Shown: positions 17,779 to 28,622 of the stretch, piece after piece
Layout of the letters: every line of letters begins with the position of its first letter
Numbering within the stretch: the stretch's first letter is position 1
Assembly: GCA_040388375.1 (NCBI GenBank)
Contig: JAZKBU010000007.1
Location: 184,823-248,822, forward strand
DNA: 64,000 nucleotides
Direction of reading: 5' to 3'
Source: Bacteroidota bacterium
GTDB taxonomy: Bacteria; Bacteroidota; Bacteroidia; UKL13-3
Notes under the pieces: model-generated
Seen by the model: only the letters and a program-made list of their open reading frames with translations
The model's database searches: none
Told to the model about the DNA's origin: nothing
Translations under genes and position numbers: made by a program

Positions 17779-18642
17779 ATGAAAAAGATAATAGCCATAA
17801 CCGTACTGTTTTTAAGTTTGTATAGCAATAAACTAGCTGCTCAAGCCTATTGGATTGAACCGGAAAATCCGGATGTTACCAAACCAATAAAAATATATGT
17901 TGATGTGAGTAAAACGACCAATACAAGTTGTAAGGACAATCCCGGACCATTTTATATATGGACTTGGAAGCCAAAAGAGCACCCCGTTGGGCACCCACTA
18001 AGAAATGGTCTTGGTGAACAAGAATGGAAAAACTCAAACGAAGCATTGAAAATGACTAACGATGCGACAAAGGGGCCATTTGTTTGGTATTACGAAATGA
18101 CACCAACCGAATTTTACGAAACAAACGCGGCCGATGTTTATAAAAACGGAATCTCTTTATTAGTAAAACCAAAAGATGGTGGAGGATTTGGTGACCCTGA
18201 TATAAAAACAGAAGATTTAAATTTCACTATAGAAGCTCCAAAAACAGACAGAGGCTCATTTTATACGGTTCCTGCCTTTGCTTTCCCAACCGAAATTGTA
18301 AATTTTGTTTACGATAACAAAGTAGAAACAAAAGCTACCATGAAAAATCTAGGTGCTGATTCTGTATATATATTACTAAAAGCCAATACTATTGATACCG
18401 TAACAGCAGTTACCAAATCATACCAAGTAAAAACAATTTTTACTATTTCAGATAATGACCAGTTAAAAATGCTTTACGAAGGAGATGGCGTATTTAAGTA
18501 TTCCATATTACCATACCAATTTTTCTCTATGCCTAAAAACTTAAAAATTATTGATGTGGAAGTGTTTATTGTAAAACTAGGCTGGACAGGTATTGACGAC
18601 CAAAGTGATATGATAAAAGTGAAATTTGGCGTTTGTAATTAA
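17779..18642 (+). CDS. secreted protein of the alpha-glucan locus (possibly DUF4961)
   Basis: The 287-aa protein has a signal peptide ending KLAAQA and then two beta-rich halves. The mature N-terminus YWIEPENPDVTKPIKIYVDV resembles the N-terminal region of the amylase (VVTISPAFATADDNNVVITFD), which suggests a shared domain type. It is the last gene of the Sus operon and is closed by a strong terminator. From memory, DUF4961 proteins occupy this slot in other Bacteroidota starch loci; treat this as tentative. It has no sorting domain or lipobox, so it is probably periplasmic or held by a partner. Confidence 0.72.
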   Translation: MKKIIAITVLFLSLYSNKLAAQAYWIEPENPDVTKPIKIYVDVSKTTNTSCKDNPGPFYIWTWKPKEHPVGHPLRNGLGEQEWKNSNEALKMTNDATKGPFVWYYEMTPTEFYETNAADVYKNGISLLVKPKDGGGFGDPDIKTEDLNFTIEAPKTDRGSFYTVPAFAFPTEIVNFVYDNKVETKATMKNLGADSVYILLKANTIDTVTAVTKSYQVKTIFTISDNDQLKMLYEGDGVFKYSILPYQFFSMPKNLKIIDVEVFIVKLGWTGIDDQSDMIKVKFGVCN

Positions 18643-18665
18643 AATATAAAAAGAATTATACAAAC

Positions 18666-18700
18666 AAAAATGCAACTTCTCGAAAAGAAGTTGCATTTTT
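18666..18700 (+). terminator. intrinsic terminator closing the Sus-type operon
   Basis: A perfect 15-bp stem (AAAAATGCAACTTCT and its complement) with a 5-nt loop ends in five Ts, 24 nt past the last Sus-operon gene. An ATG inside this hairpin (18670) opens the frame of the next gene but is unlikely to be its true start. Confidence 0.88.
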
Positions 18701-18726
18701 GCGTTTTAAACATAAGCATTTCATCA

Positions 18727-19359
18727 TTGAACGCATATATTCACAAAAACAGGGTATTCATTTCTTTATACTTTTTTGTTTTACTCATATTTACCTTGTT
18801 GCTCATATTGAGCAGCAGTGAAAATATAAGTTTGCTAATTAACAGTAAGCACAATCCCTTACTTGATTTGCTTATGAAATATATTACCCACTTAGGTGAG
18901 GGTTGGTTAGCTGTTCCGGTTTGTTTGTTTATACTTTATAAGGATAGGAATTTAGGCATAGCCATTTCATTAATTTGTATTTCCAGTGCACTTATCACCC
19001 AGTTTAACAAACATTTTGTTTTTGACAATGCTTTGCGCCCCTCACTTTTATTGAAAGAGTTTAACCTGCATTTTGTAGAAGGTGTTGAAGTATTAGAGTA
19101 TCATAGTTTTCCTTCGGGGCATACCACAGCTGCATTTGCTGTATTCTCCACATTGGCTTTTATTTATACCAAACCCAAATTTCAAATTGCTTTTTTAGCA
19201 CTCGCTATTATCATTGCCTTTTCGCGCATTTATTTATTACAACATTTTTTACGCGATACCATTGTAGGATCCTTAATTGGTTTTTTAACAGCATTTATTT
19301 TATTTTGGATATTGGTAGAAAAAAAAGAAGTGCTTAAAAGCAACAGTAGCAATGTATAA
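18727..19359 (+). CDS. PAP2-family membrane phosphatase
   Basis: An integral membrane protein of about 210 aa with about five or six hydrophobic helices. It carries the PAP2 phosphatase motifs: RP in DNALRPSLLL, PSGH in YHSFPSGHTTAA, and SRIYLLQHFLRD (SR-x5-H-x3-D). Such enzymes dephosphorylate lipid phosphates, for example undecaprenyl pyrophosphate or lipid A. The frame is open from an ATG at 18670, but that ATG sits in the upstream terminator. I prefer the TTG at 18727, which gives MNAYIHKNRVF before the first helix; the start is uncertain. It overlaps the following glycosyltransferase gene by 8 nt, so the two are likely coupled. Confidence 0.85.
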   Translation: MNAYIHKNRVFISLYFFVLLIFTLLLILSSSENISLLINSKHNPLLDLLMKYITHLGEGWLAVPVCLFILYKDRNLGIAISLICISSALITQFNKHFVFDNALRPSLLLKEFNLHFVEGVEVLEYHSFPSGHTTAAFAVFSTLAFIYTKPKFQIAFLALAIIIAFSRIYLLQHFLRDTIVGSLIGFLTAFILFWILVEKKEVLKSNSSNV

Positions 19360-20995
19360 AGTTATAGCAAAGCATCCTTATTTTTATGTAGCAATTTGGG
19401 GTCTTTTATTATTTATCCCTTTTTTAGGCAATGTACATTTGTTTGATTGGGACGAAATAAATTTTGCTGAAAACTCACGCGAAATGTTGCTTACAGGAAA
19501 CTACCAGCAAGTGCAAATTAATTTCCAGCCCTTTTGGGAGAAACCACCTTTATTCTTTTGGCTGCAAACCATATGTTATCATATATTTGGTGTGAATGAA
19601 TTTGCCGCAAGACTACCGAACGCGCTGGTTGGTATAACCGCTTTATTAGCGGTTTTTTATGTTGGTAAAAAGTATTTCAACAGTCAGTTTGCCTGGATTT
19701 GGGTTTTATGTATTACCGGTAGTTTTACACCACATTTATACTATAAAAGCGGAATCATTGACCCCATTTACAATCTGTTTATAGCGGCAAGCATATTCCA
19801 GTTTTTTTTAATTGCAAAAAGTAACTCCTTTAAACAAAAAAACATCCATTCGTTATATGCCGGTTTATTAATTGGAGCCGCTATTATTACCAAAGGGCCG
19901 GCTGCTTTGCTTATATGTATTCTATCCATAATAGTATATGTTGCTATCAATAAGTTTAAATTCTTTTTTGGCTTAATACAAGTATTTATTTGTGCTTTAG
20001 CAGCGTTTGCGGTAAGTGCAACATGGTTTGGCTGGGAGTTAATGCAACACGGAAGTGTATTTTTAAAAGAGTTTATTTTATACCAGATAGATTTATTTAG
20101 AAACCCCGTAGCAGGACATGGACAACCTTTTTGGTACCACCCTTTAGTAGTTTTATTAGGTTGTTTTCCTATTTCCATTTTAGCTATCAATTTATTGTTT
20201 AAAAGAAAACTAAACGATTTAAATCCGCCTCAGGCAGCCATTTTCAGATGGAGTCAGGTTTTATTTTGGGTAGTACTTATTTTATTCAGTATAGTTAAAA
20301 CAAAAATTGTTCATTACTCATCAGCTTGTTATTTGCCTTTAAGTTTTTTAGCTGCTTATGCCATTAGTCAGAGCTTAATTAACAAAGAAACAGTAGCACC
20401 CTGGAAACGTTATTTTATATTGATAGCAGGTGTATTATTAGGCATATTGCTTTCATTGATTACGTTAATAGATTTATTTAAGGGTAGCCTATTACCTTAT
20501 ATTGATGATGATTTTGCAAAAGCATCATTAAGCATAGATGCCAACTGGAGCGGTTTTGAAGTGCTATTTGGTTTTGTATTTATTGCCATTATTACGGTGA
20601 GTGTATTTTATTTAAAAAGAGTAGAATTAACAAAAGCATATTACGGCTTACTCGTTATGATTTCACTTTTCTTACCGCTTTACATGGCTTTTGTAGTACC
20701 TAAAATAGAGCAATATTCGCAGGGGCCGGCTATTACCATGTTGCAAAAAATAGCCGATGAAAATTGTTATGTAACTACCTTGGGCTATAAAAGTTATGCG
20801 CATTACTTTTATGGCAATGTAAAACCCTATAAAAACGATTCGGCCAGGAGCAACAATTGGTTACTCACCGGTAAAATAGATAAACCCGTTTATTTTCTTT
20901 TACATGTAAACGATACGCAAAACCATACCAACGAGTACATGCATATAGTTGACCAAGAAGGTGGTTTTTTAATGATGCAAAGAAACCCTCAATAA
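19352..20995 (+). CDS. ArnT/PMT-like membrane glycosyltransferase (GT39/GT83 type)
   Basis: The 547-aa protein has about 11-13 hydrophobic segments. Catalytic-loop features of the GT-C fold are DWDEINFAENSREML near residues 31-45 (acidic pair) and EKPPLFFW near 63-70, which match the ArnT/PMT family. These enzymes transfer a sugar from a polyprenyl-phosphate carrier to lipid A or proteins at the periplasmic face. Pairing with a PAP2 phosphatase fits lipid A or lipid-carrier remodelling, but the substrate is not readable from sequence. The start overlaps the PAP2 gene by 8 nt. Confidence 0.85.
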   Translation: MYKVIAKHPYFYVAIWGLLLFIPFLGNVHLFDWDEINFAENSREMLLTGNYQQVQINFQPFWEKPPLFFWLQTICYHIFGVNEFAARLPNALVGITALLAVFYVGKKYFNSQFAWIWVLCITGSFTPHLYYKSGIIDPIYNLFIAASIFQFFLIAKSNSFKQKNIHSLYAGLLIGAAIITKGPAALLICILSIIVYVAINKFKFFFGLIQVFICALAAFAVSATWFGWELMQHGSVFLKEFILYQIDLFRNPVAGHGQPFWYHPLVVLLGCFPISILAINLLFKRKLNDLNPPQAAIFRWSQVLFWVVLILFSIVKTKIVHYSSACYLPLSFLAAYAISQSLINKETVAPWKRYFILIAGVLLGILLSLITLIDLFKGSLLPYIDDDFAKASLSIDANWSGFEVLFGFVFIAIITVSVFYLKRVELTKAYYGLLVMISLFLPLYMAFVVPKIEQYSQGPAITMLQKIADENCYVTTLGYKSYAHYFYGNVKPYKNDSARSNNWLLTGKIDKPVYFLLHVNDTQNHTNEYMHIVDQEGGFLMMQRNPQ

Positions 20996-21076
20996 ATTTC
21001 AATTTACCCAATTAAAAATAGCAACATAAATTCCTTTACAAGGAACTTTTTAAGTAATGTTGCGTTTAGTATATAA

Positions 21077-23962
21077 ATGAGTCAGTCAAACAATAAAAAC
21101 ATAGTTATTAAGGGCGCTCGCGTTCATAATTTAAAAAATATAGATGTTAACATTAAACGAAATGCTATAACCGTTGTTACCGGTGTTTCGGGTTCAGGCA
21201 AATCAAGTCTGGTATTTGATACCCTATATGCCGAGGGACAAAGAAGGTATGTAGAAAGTCTTTCCGCTTATGCACGCCAGTTTTTAGGTAAAATGAATAA
21301 GCCTGATGTTGACTATATTCATGGCATTTCACCATCTATAGCTATAGAACAAAAAGTAAATACACGCAATCCGCGTTCTACCGTAGCAACCTCTACCGAA
21401 ATATACGATTATTTAAAGCTGTTATTTGCCCGTATTGGTGTAACTTTTTCACCTATAAGCGGTCAGGTGGTAAAACGCCATACCATTGAAGATGTAGTTC
21501 ATCATATTTTATCGTTACCCGATTCCACCAAAGCTTATTTGTTAGTGGAGATAAAAACAGAAGCTTCCGAGTTAAAGAAAAAATTAGAAGTTTATCTGCA
21601 AACAGGTTTTAACAGGTTATGGGTAAACGAAGAAGTAATTGATATTGAAGATTATATTGCTGGTCAAAATAAAATAGTCACACCAAAAACAAAAAAAGGT
21701 AAAGCTCAAGATGGTGAGATAGTATCAACCGCTCCATTGTTTTTATTGATAGATCGTTTTGCAGTTGTGCAGGATGATGAAGATTTTTTAAACCGTATTT
21801 CAGATTCCATACAAACTGCATTTTTTGAAGGGGAGGGCGAATGTGTTTTAAATGTATTGACAGAAAACAATACCTACGAAAGCACCATTTTTAACAATAA
21901 ATTTGAGCTGGACGGAATAAAATTTGAAGAACCAAGTGCTAATTTCTTTAGCTTTAACAATCCTTATGGTGCCTGTAAAACATGCGAAGGTTTTGGTAAT
22001 GTAATTGGTATTGATGAAGATTTAGTTGTTCCGGATAAAGGCTTATCAATTTTTGAAGATGCTATTGTGCCCTGGAAAGGTGAAAAAATGCAAGAGTGGA
22101 AACAATCGTTTTTACAATACGTGCGTAAAAATGATTTCCCTATTCATAAGCCTTACTTTCAATTAACCCAAAAACAAAAAGATTTTTTATGGCGGGGAGA
22201 AAAAGCCTGGGCCGGTATAGATGGATTTTTTAAAGAGCTAGAAAAACAAACCTATAAAATTCAATACCGTGTTATGTTGGCTAGGTATAGAGGTAAAACA
22301 ACTTGCTACGATTGCAGAGGAACACGCTTACGTAATGACGCCAACAATGTAAGGTTAATTTCAGCAACAGATTATGCCCAATTAAATCAGTTAAAAGTAA
22401 CGGACGAACACATGTCGCTATCTGTTTTAATGCTTATGAGTATTGACGATTGCGTAGCATACTTCAAACAGTTAACTTTATCAGAAACACATTCCAAAAT
22501 AGCACAACGCATACTAACAGAAATAACAAGCAGGCTTAACTTTTTACAAAATGTAGGCTTAGGCTATTTGTCGTTAAACCGCTTGTCCAATACATTAAGT
22601 GGGGGCGAAACCCAGCGTATTAATTTAGCTACCTCACTAGGCTCAAGCTTAGTTGGTTCCTTATATATTTTAGATGAGCCAAGTATAGGTTTACACCCGC
22701 GCGATACAGAAAACTTAATTAAAGTACTGCATACACTTTGCAATATTGGTAACACCGTAGTGGTAGTTGAGCACGATGAAGAAATTATGCAAACCGCTGA
22801 CGAGATAATTGACATAGGCCCCTTAGCAGGTATTCATGGTGGGCATAAAGTTTCGCAAGGCAATATTGATTTTATTAAAAACGATAAAAATAGCTTAACA
22901 GGAAAATACCTTTCCAATGTAGAAAGAATAGAAGTACCGGGTAAGCGGAGAAAGTGGAAAGATGCCATTGAAATAAAAGGAGCAAGGCAACATAACCTGA
23001 AGGGTTTCGATGTAAAGTTTCCATTGCATACTTTTACTGTTGTAACAGGTGTTTCAGGTAGCGGTAAAACCACTTTAATCAAAAAAATACTATATCCTGC
23101 GGTTCAAAAGCATTTAGGTAATTACAGTGGCGAAAAAACCGGAGCTCATGAAAGTATAACAGGTAGCATCAAATCAATTACACAAGTTGAAATGATTGAC
23201 CAAAACCCGATTGGAAAATCGAGCAGGAGTAACCCGATTACTTATATTAAAGCCTACGATGCCATCAGGGATTTATATGCACAATTGCCTATTTCAAAAG
23301 CACGCGGATTTAAACCACAACACTTTAGTTTTAATGTAGAAGGAGGTCGTTGCGAAACTTGTCAGGGCGAGGGGGAAGTAACTATCGAAATGCAATTTAT
23401 GGCCGACATACACTTAACATGTGAGGAATGTAAAGGCCAGCGTTTTAAAGAAGAAGTATTAGATGCCAAACACAATGGCAAAAGCATTAGCGATTTATTG
23501 AGCTTAAGTGTTGATGAAGCATTGGAATTCTTTCATGATGAAACAAGCATAGCCAATAAAATAAAACCACTGAGCGATGTCGGCTTGGGTTATATAAAAT
23601 TAGGTCAGTCAAGCAATACATTAAGTGGAGGAGAAGCGCAAAGAGTTAAGCTGGCATCGTTTTTAGGCAAAAGAAATAGCACCGAGCATATCCTGTTTAT
23701 TTTTGATGAACCAACCACAGGATTGCATTTTAACGATATCAAAAAACTATTGGCCTCATTCAATGCATTAATTGATCAAGGGCATTCCATTATAGTGATA
23801 GAGCACAATATGGATGTGGCTAAATGTGCAGATTGGATTATTGATTTAGGTCCACAAGCAGGCGAAAATGGTGGCAATTTGGTTTTTGCCGGTTTACCGG
23901 AAGACTTAATTAATAATACAGAAAGCTATACTGCTCAATACCTAAAAACGAAATTGGTATAA
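21077..23962 (+). CDS. uvrA: excinuclease ABC subunit A
   Basis: The 961-aa damage-recognition ATPase of nucleotide excision repair. It has two ABC modules: Walker A GVSGSGKSS at 36-44 and GVSGSGKTT near 658, with signatures LSGGETQRINLA near 508 and LSGGEAQRVKLA near 849. Two zinc-binding CxxC pairs lie in each half (CKTC/CYDC and CETC/CEEC). The start GARVHNLKNIDV is canonical. It ends 1 nt before the convergent thioesterase stop. Length and motifs are full, so it should be functional. Confidence 0.97.
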   Translation: MSQSNNKNIVIKGARVHNLKNIDVNIKRNAITVVTGVSGSGKSSLVFDTLYAEGQRRYVESLSAYARQFLGKMNKPDVDYIHGISPSIAIEQKVNTRNPRSTVATSTEIYDYLKLLFARIGVTFSPISGQVVKRHTIEDVVHHILSLPDSTKAYLLVEIKTEASELKKKLEVYLQTGFNRLWVNEEVIDIEDYIAGQNKIVTPKTKKGKAQDGEIVSTAPLFLLIDRFAVVQDDEDFLNRISDSIQTAFFEGEGECVLNVLTENNTYESTIFNNKFELDGIKFEEPSANFFSFNNPYGACKTCEGFGNVIGIDEDLVVPDKGLSIFEDAIVPWKGEKMQEWKQSFLQYVRKNDFPIHKPYFQLTQKQKDFLWRGEKAWAGIDGFFKELEKQTYKIQYRVMLARYRGKTTCYDCRGTRLRNDANNVRLISATDYAQLNQLKVTDEHMSLSVLMLMSIDDCVAYFKQLTLSETHSKIAQRILTEITSRLNFLQNVGLGYLSLNRLSNTLSGGETQRINLATSLGSSLVGSLYILDEPSIGLHPRDTENLIKVLHTLCNIGNTVVVVEHDEEIMQTADEIIDIGPLAGIHGGHKVSQGNIDFIKNDKNSLTGKYLSNVERIEVPGKRRKWKDAIEIKGARQHNLKGFDVKFPLHTFTVVTGVSGSGKTTLIKKILYPAVQKHLGNYSGEKTGAHESITGSIKSITQVEMIDQNPIGKSSRSNPITYIKAYDAIRDLYAQLPISKARGFKPQHFSFNVEGGRCETCQGEGEVTIEMQFMADIHLTCEECKGQRFKEEVLDAKHNGKSISDLLSLSVDEALEFFHDETSIANKIKPLSDVGLGYIKLGQSSNTLSGGEAQRVKLASFLGKRNSTEHILFIFDEPTTGLHFNDIKKLLASFNALIDQGHSIIVIEHNMDVAKCADWIIDLGPQAGENGGNLVFAGLPEDLINNTESYTAQYLKTKLV

Positions 23963-23963
23963 A

Positions 23964-24353
23964 TTATAAGCTGCTAAACAAAGCATCAAGCTTATGTTTT
24001 TGTATTATTTTTTGTCCTTGTTCCCCTTCAGCAATGAGTCGGTCGCCAACTTTGGCCGTATAGGTGCAGATAATTTCGTTTTTAATAACGCTTTTTACAA
24101 CGGCTGTAAACTCAACTGTAGAACCAATCAGTGCGGGGCTTTTATGCTGAATAGTTAAGAATGTGCCAATACCTTCCTCATTCGTTTCTTTCATATCCAA
24201 AACAAACAAACGGCAGCACCATTCCGCATCGCGGCCCAATGCAAATGTGGCATATACCGGATGTACTTCACCCGTGTCAAATGTGGCGGTATCGTTTTCT
24301 TTAACAATTTTGGTAAATTGTTTAGTATCCCCAACTTTAAAAGGATTATTCAT
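23964..24353 (-). CDS. FlK-like hotdog thioesterase
   Basis: A 129-aa single hotdog domain. It lines up with the fluoroacetyl-CoA thioesterase FlK at its three catalytic positions: Thr in PVYAT, Glu in DAEWCC and His in GTFLTIQHKSPA. The segment IGSTVEFTAVV also matches. FlK itself hydrolyses fluoroacetyl-CoA; wider family members have unknown acyl-CoA substrates, so no specific substrate is claimed. Its start overlaps the end of the YihY gene by 8 nt on the same strand, which suggests translational coupling. Its end is nearly flush with uvrA (1 nt gap). Confidence 0.8.
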   Translation of the reverse strand: MNNPFKVGDTKQFTKIVKENDTATFDTGEVHPVYATFALGRDAEWCCRLFVLDMKETNEEGIGTFLTIQHKSPALIGSTVEFTAVVKSVIKNEIICTYTAKVGDRLIAEGEQGQKIIQKHKLDALFSSL

Positions 24354-25341
24354 CGTCCTTGACAGTATCTTCTAAATAAATAATAAAATTACTTTTTTCA
24401 CGATGCGCTTTAGATTTAGCAGATTGGGATTTAGCTGAATCCAAAGCGACATTAAGCTCATAGCCAAGCAATAAAATAAACGTATTGATATAGATTAACA
24501 TCATGATAACAATAAGTACACCAATAGAGCCATATACCTTGTTATACGTGTTAAAGTGGTTTACATAAAACGAAAAGCCTGTAGTAGTTATTAATATAAT
24601 GATACAACTAAAAATAGAGCCGGTTGACACAAAACGCCATTTTCTTACTTTAGCAGGTGCATAATAAAATATAGCCGAAACAATACTTAAGCAAATACCC
24701 GCAGCTACCACATAGTTTAATGATTGTAGCCCGAATTTAGCAATAGACTGTGTAATTAAATTCTGCTTATCTAGCCACTTAATAGCAAAACTGGCACTGG
24801 TAATTAAAACGACCGAAATAAGAATCAAAAAAGAAACAAAAACTGCCAAACCAATAGCCACCACTCTTTGTTTCCAAAAAGGCCTGTTTTCGGTTGTATG
24901 TCCGTATTTGTTAAGTGAATCCATTAGCGAATGGAATCCGTTAGTCGAAAAGTAAATAGCCGATAAAAAACCAAACGATAATAAGTCGCCACGCTGATGT
25001 TTTAAAATATCCTCTAAGGTTTCCCTCAGGGTATCGTAAGCGCTTTTAGGAATGAGTGTTGAAATAAAAAATAATATCTTATCGTGATCCTGTTTTACAG
25101 GTAAATAAGCGATTACAGTAAAAAAGAAAATAACGGTTGGAAATAGGGCCAGAAAAAAAGTAAACGCAAGGGCGGAGCTGCGCAATTGAATATCTTTTTT
25201 GCTGACAGAACGTACAAAAAACTCCAGTACAGCGTAAAGCGATACATTTTTATTGCCCGGAAATGAAACACGTTGTGTTACTTTATAAAGCCATTTAACA
25301 GGTTTCGTATGTAACAGATTGTTCTTTTTCATGTAGCGCAA
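24346..25341 (-). CDS. YihY/UPF0761 (BrkB-like) membrane protein
   Basis: The 331-aa integral membrane protein has about six hydrophobic helices and the YihY/BrkB landmarks. These are LRSSALAFTFFLALFPTVIF near residues 56-75, GSIGVLIVIMMLIYIN late in the protein, and LLGYELN before the charged tail. The family was once called ribonuclease BN by mistake and its function is unsettled. It is the first gene of a two-gene minus-strand unit with the FlK-like thioesterase, and diverges from gyrB. Confidence 0.9.
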   Translation of the reverse strand: MRYMKKNNLLHTKPVKWLYKVTQRVSFPGNKNVSLYAVLEFFVRSVSKKDIQLRSSALAFTFFLALFPTVIFFFTVIAYLPVKQDHDKILFFISTLIPKSAYDTLRETLEDILKHQRGDLLSFGFLSAIYFSTNGFHSLMDSLNKYGHTTENRPFWKQRVVAIGLAVFVSFLILISVVLITSASFAIKWLDKQNLITQSIAKFGLQSLNYVVAAGICLSIVSAIFYYAPAKVRKWRFVSTGSIFSCIIILITTTGFSFYVNHFNTYNKVYGSIGVLIVIMMLIYINTFILLLGYELNVALDSAKSQSAKSKAHREKSNFIIYLEDTVKDDE

Positions 25342-25570
25342 TATAATTTTAAGCGACTAAAAAACGATATTAATCGCTACTTTTTAAAACAAATGCTTCA
25401 GAAATGAGCCAATTAAAAATACAATATAAAACTCCCACACTCAATTCGGTTAAAAAAGCGGGTAAAATGTGGAAAAACAGTGGTGCTAAAGCGAAGTATT
25501 GTTTAGGTAGATAAGGGCATTTGCAGTATATTTACAGCCTATTTAAACTAATAAATTTTAAATACAATAA

Positions 25571-27511
<1,941 letters not shown>

Positions 27512-27535
27512 TAGATTATAATTTATTTGTATAAA

Positions 27536-27566
27536 ACAAAGGCTGCCTCAAAAGGGTAGCCTTTGT
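27536..27566. terminator. intrinsic terminator after gyrB
   Basis: A stem of about 12 bp (ACAAAGGCTGCC with GGGTAGCCTTTGT, one G-T pair) with a short loop follows 24 nt after the gyrB stop, and is followed by TCTTT. It lies 33 nt beyond the stop of the convergent minus-strand gene and may serve both. Confidence 0.75.
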
Positions 27567-27598
27567 CTTTACTCATGGTTATAATAAGTAAAATAACA

Positions 27599-28393
27599 TT
27601 AAACTATTTCATACTCCAGCCTGGGTTTATTGCTTATTTGGTACCTGCTGTTAATCGTTAATTTTCTTTTGTCTGAAGGCGCTAGATTCAATATGTTTCT
27701 GGGTAATGTCAGGCCGCTTTCTGCAATTTCTATAATTTCATTACTATACACCTGAATATCGGTCAAAAGCAGAAGAGAGTTGCTATTGGCTTGCTGTTCC
27801 ATTTCTATAACAGTCTGATCTGCTCCAAATGCTTGTCCATATTGCCATTCTTCAGGTTTTTGAATAAAAGGCTTCATGCTTTCTTTACTAATTTCCAAAA
27901 TCTTTTTTAGTCTTTGGTAGTGCTTATTTTCTAATTCAGTATCGTTAATACCTTTTTGTTTTAAACCTAATTGAATGCTTATTTTTTCGGGTATGAAAAT
28001 AGTATCAGGTTTTGCCTGATTCATCAGGTGTAAAAAAATGGGTACTTGTTGCTCCTTATCCAATACATTTTGCATTGTTTCACTAACAATAACATCGGGT
28101 ATGTGTTTTTTGTCTATGGTATAGGCAGAAGCATCTGTTAGTAACAAATTGATGGGATAAGAAGTAAAATCAATGGCATCAATTAAACTTTTTAACCAGT
28201 CCAAACTAATTGGATTTATTTCCAGGAAAGTATAGTTAATACGGTTTTTGGGGTATTTAAATATAAGTGGTAATAGTATAGTGGCAAAAGGCCCGGTTCC
28301 TGCATACAATATGTTTATGGTATCATTGGTTTGTTGAGCCAATTTATCAGATATAGCTTTATGAGTACCTCTTATAAACTGGCGTGTTCTCAT
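27599..28393 (-). CDS. SAM-dependent methyltransferase-like protein (catalytic half)
   Basis: This 264-aa protein begins MRTRQFIRGTHKAI and then shows a class I methyltransferase core: ILYAGTGPFATILLPL (SAM motif I) near 29-44, FLEINPISL (acidic end of strand 2), DVIVSETMQNVLD and FIPEKISI. The order and SETMQ motif resemble PRMT-like enzymes; the substrate is unknown. Its ATG overlaps the stop of the upstream 75-aa ORF by one base (TAATG). The end of that ORF looks like the natural N-terminal lead-in of this protein, so the pair may be a split or frameshifted gene. Confidence 0.7.
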   Translation of the reverse strand: MRTRQFIRGTHKAISDKLAQQTNDTINILYAGTGPFATILLPLIFKYPKNRINYTFLEINPISLDWLKSLIDAIDFTSYPINLLLTDASAYTIDKKHIPDVIVSETMQNVLDKEQQVPIFLHLMNQAKPDTIFIPEKISIQLGLKQKGINDTELENKHYQRLKKILEISKESMKPFIQKPEEWQYGQAFGADQTVIEMEQQANSNSLLLLTDIQVYSNEIIEIAESGLTLPRNILNLAPSDKRKLTINSRYQISNKPRLEYEIV

Positions 28394-28620
28394 TAATCAT
28401 CCAAGCATAAAGCAGCCCAAAACGGACCTATGGCAAGCCCATTATTCATATAAATATGTTGGCGCCCTTCACGGGTATTTAAGTCGTTAGCGTTTAAGCT
28501 TTGTAAAAGGGCCTTGTAGTCTGTTGTTATTTGGCTTAGTTTTTTATAATCAATGGTATCTTCTAAATATACAGAAGCAATGCGTAGTAATTCTTCTTTT
28601 ATAGTTGTTTGCTCTATCAT
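28393..28620 (-). CDS. small helical ORF, probable N-terminal half of the adjacent methyltransferase
   Basis: A 75-aa, mainly helical ORF ending GLAIGPFWAALCLDD. In other bacteria a similar small-residue segment directly precedes an arginine-rich helix and the SAM motif, as I recall, so this ORF and the next (MRTRQF...) would read as one protein of about 339 aa. The two are joined by TAATG, with the second frame shifted. Either a frameshift broke an ancestral gene or two coupled subunits are made. A palindrome (28623-28645) sits just upstream of its ATG. Confidence 0.6.
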   Translation of the reverse strand: MIEQTTIKEELLRIASVYLEDTIDYKKLSQITTDYKALLQSLNANDLNTREGRQHIYMNNGLAIGPFWAALCLDD

Positions 28621-28622
28621 AA

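Noticed and set aside
19768..20190. 140-aa minus-strand ORF
   Set aside because: It is antisense to the ArnT-like glycosyltransferase, whose motifs and helices are clear. It is a composition effect of a hydrophobic gene.
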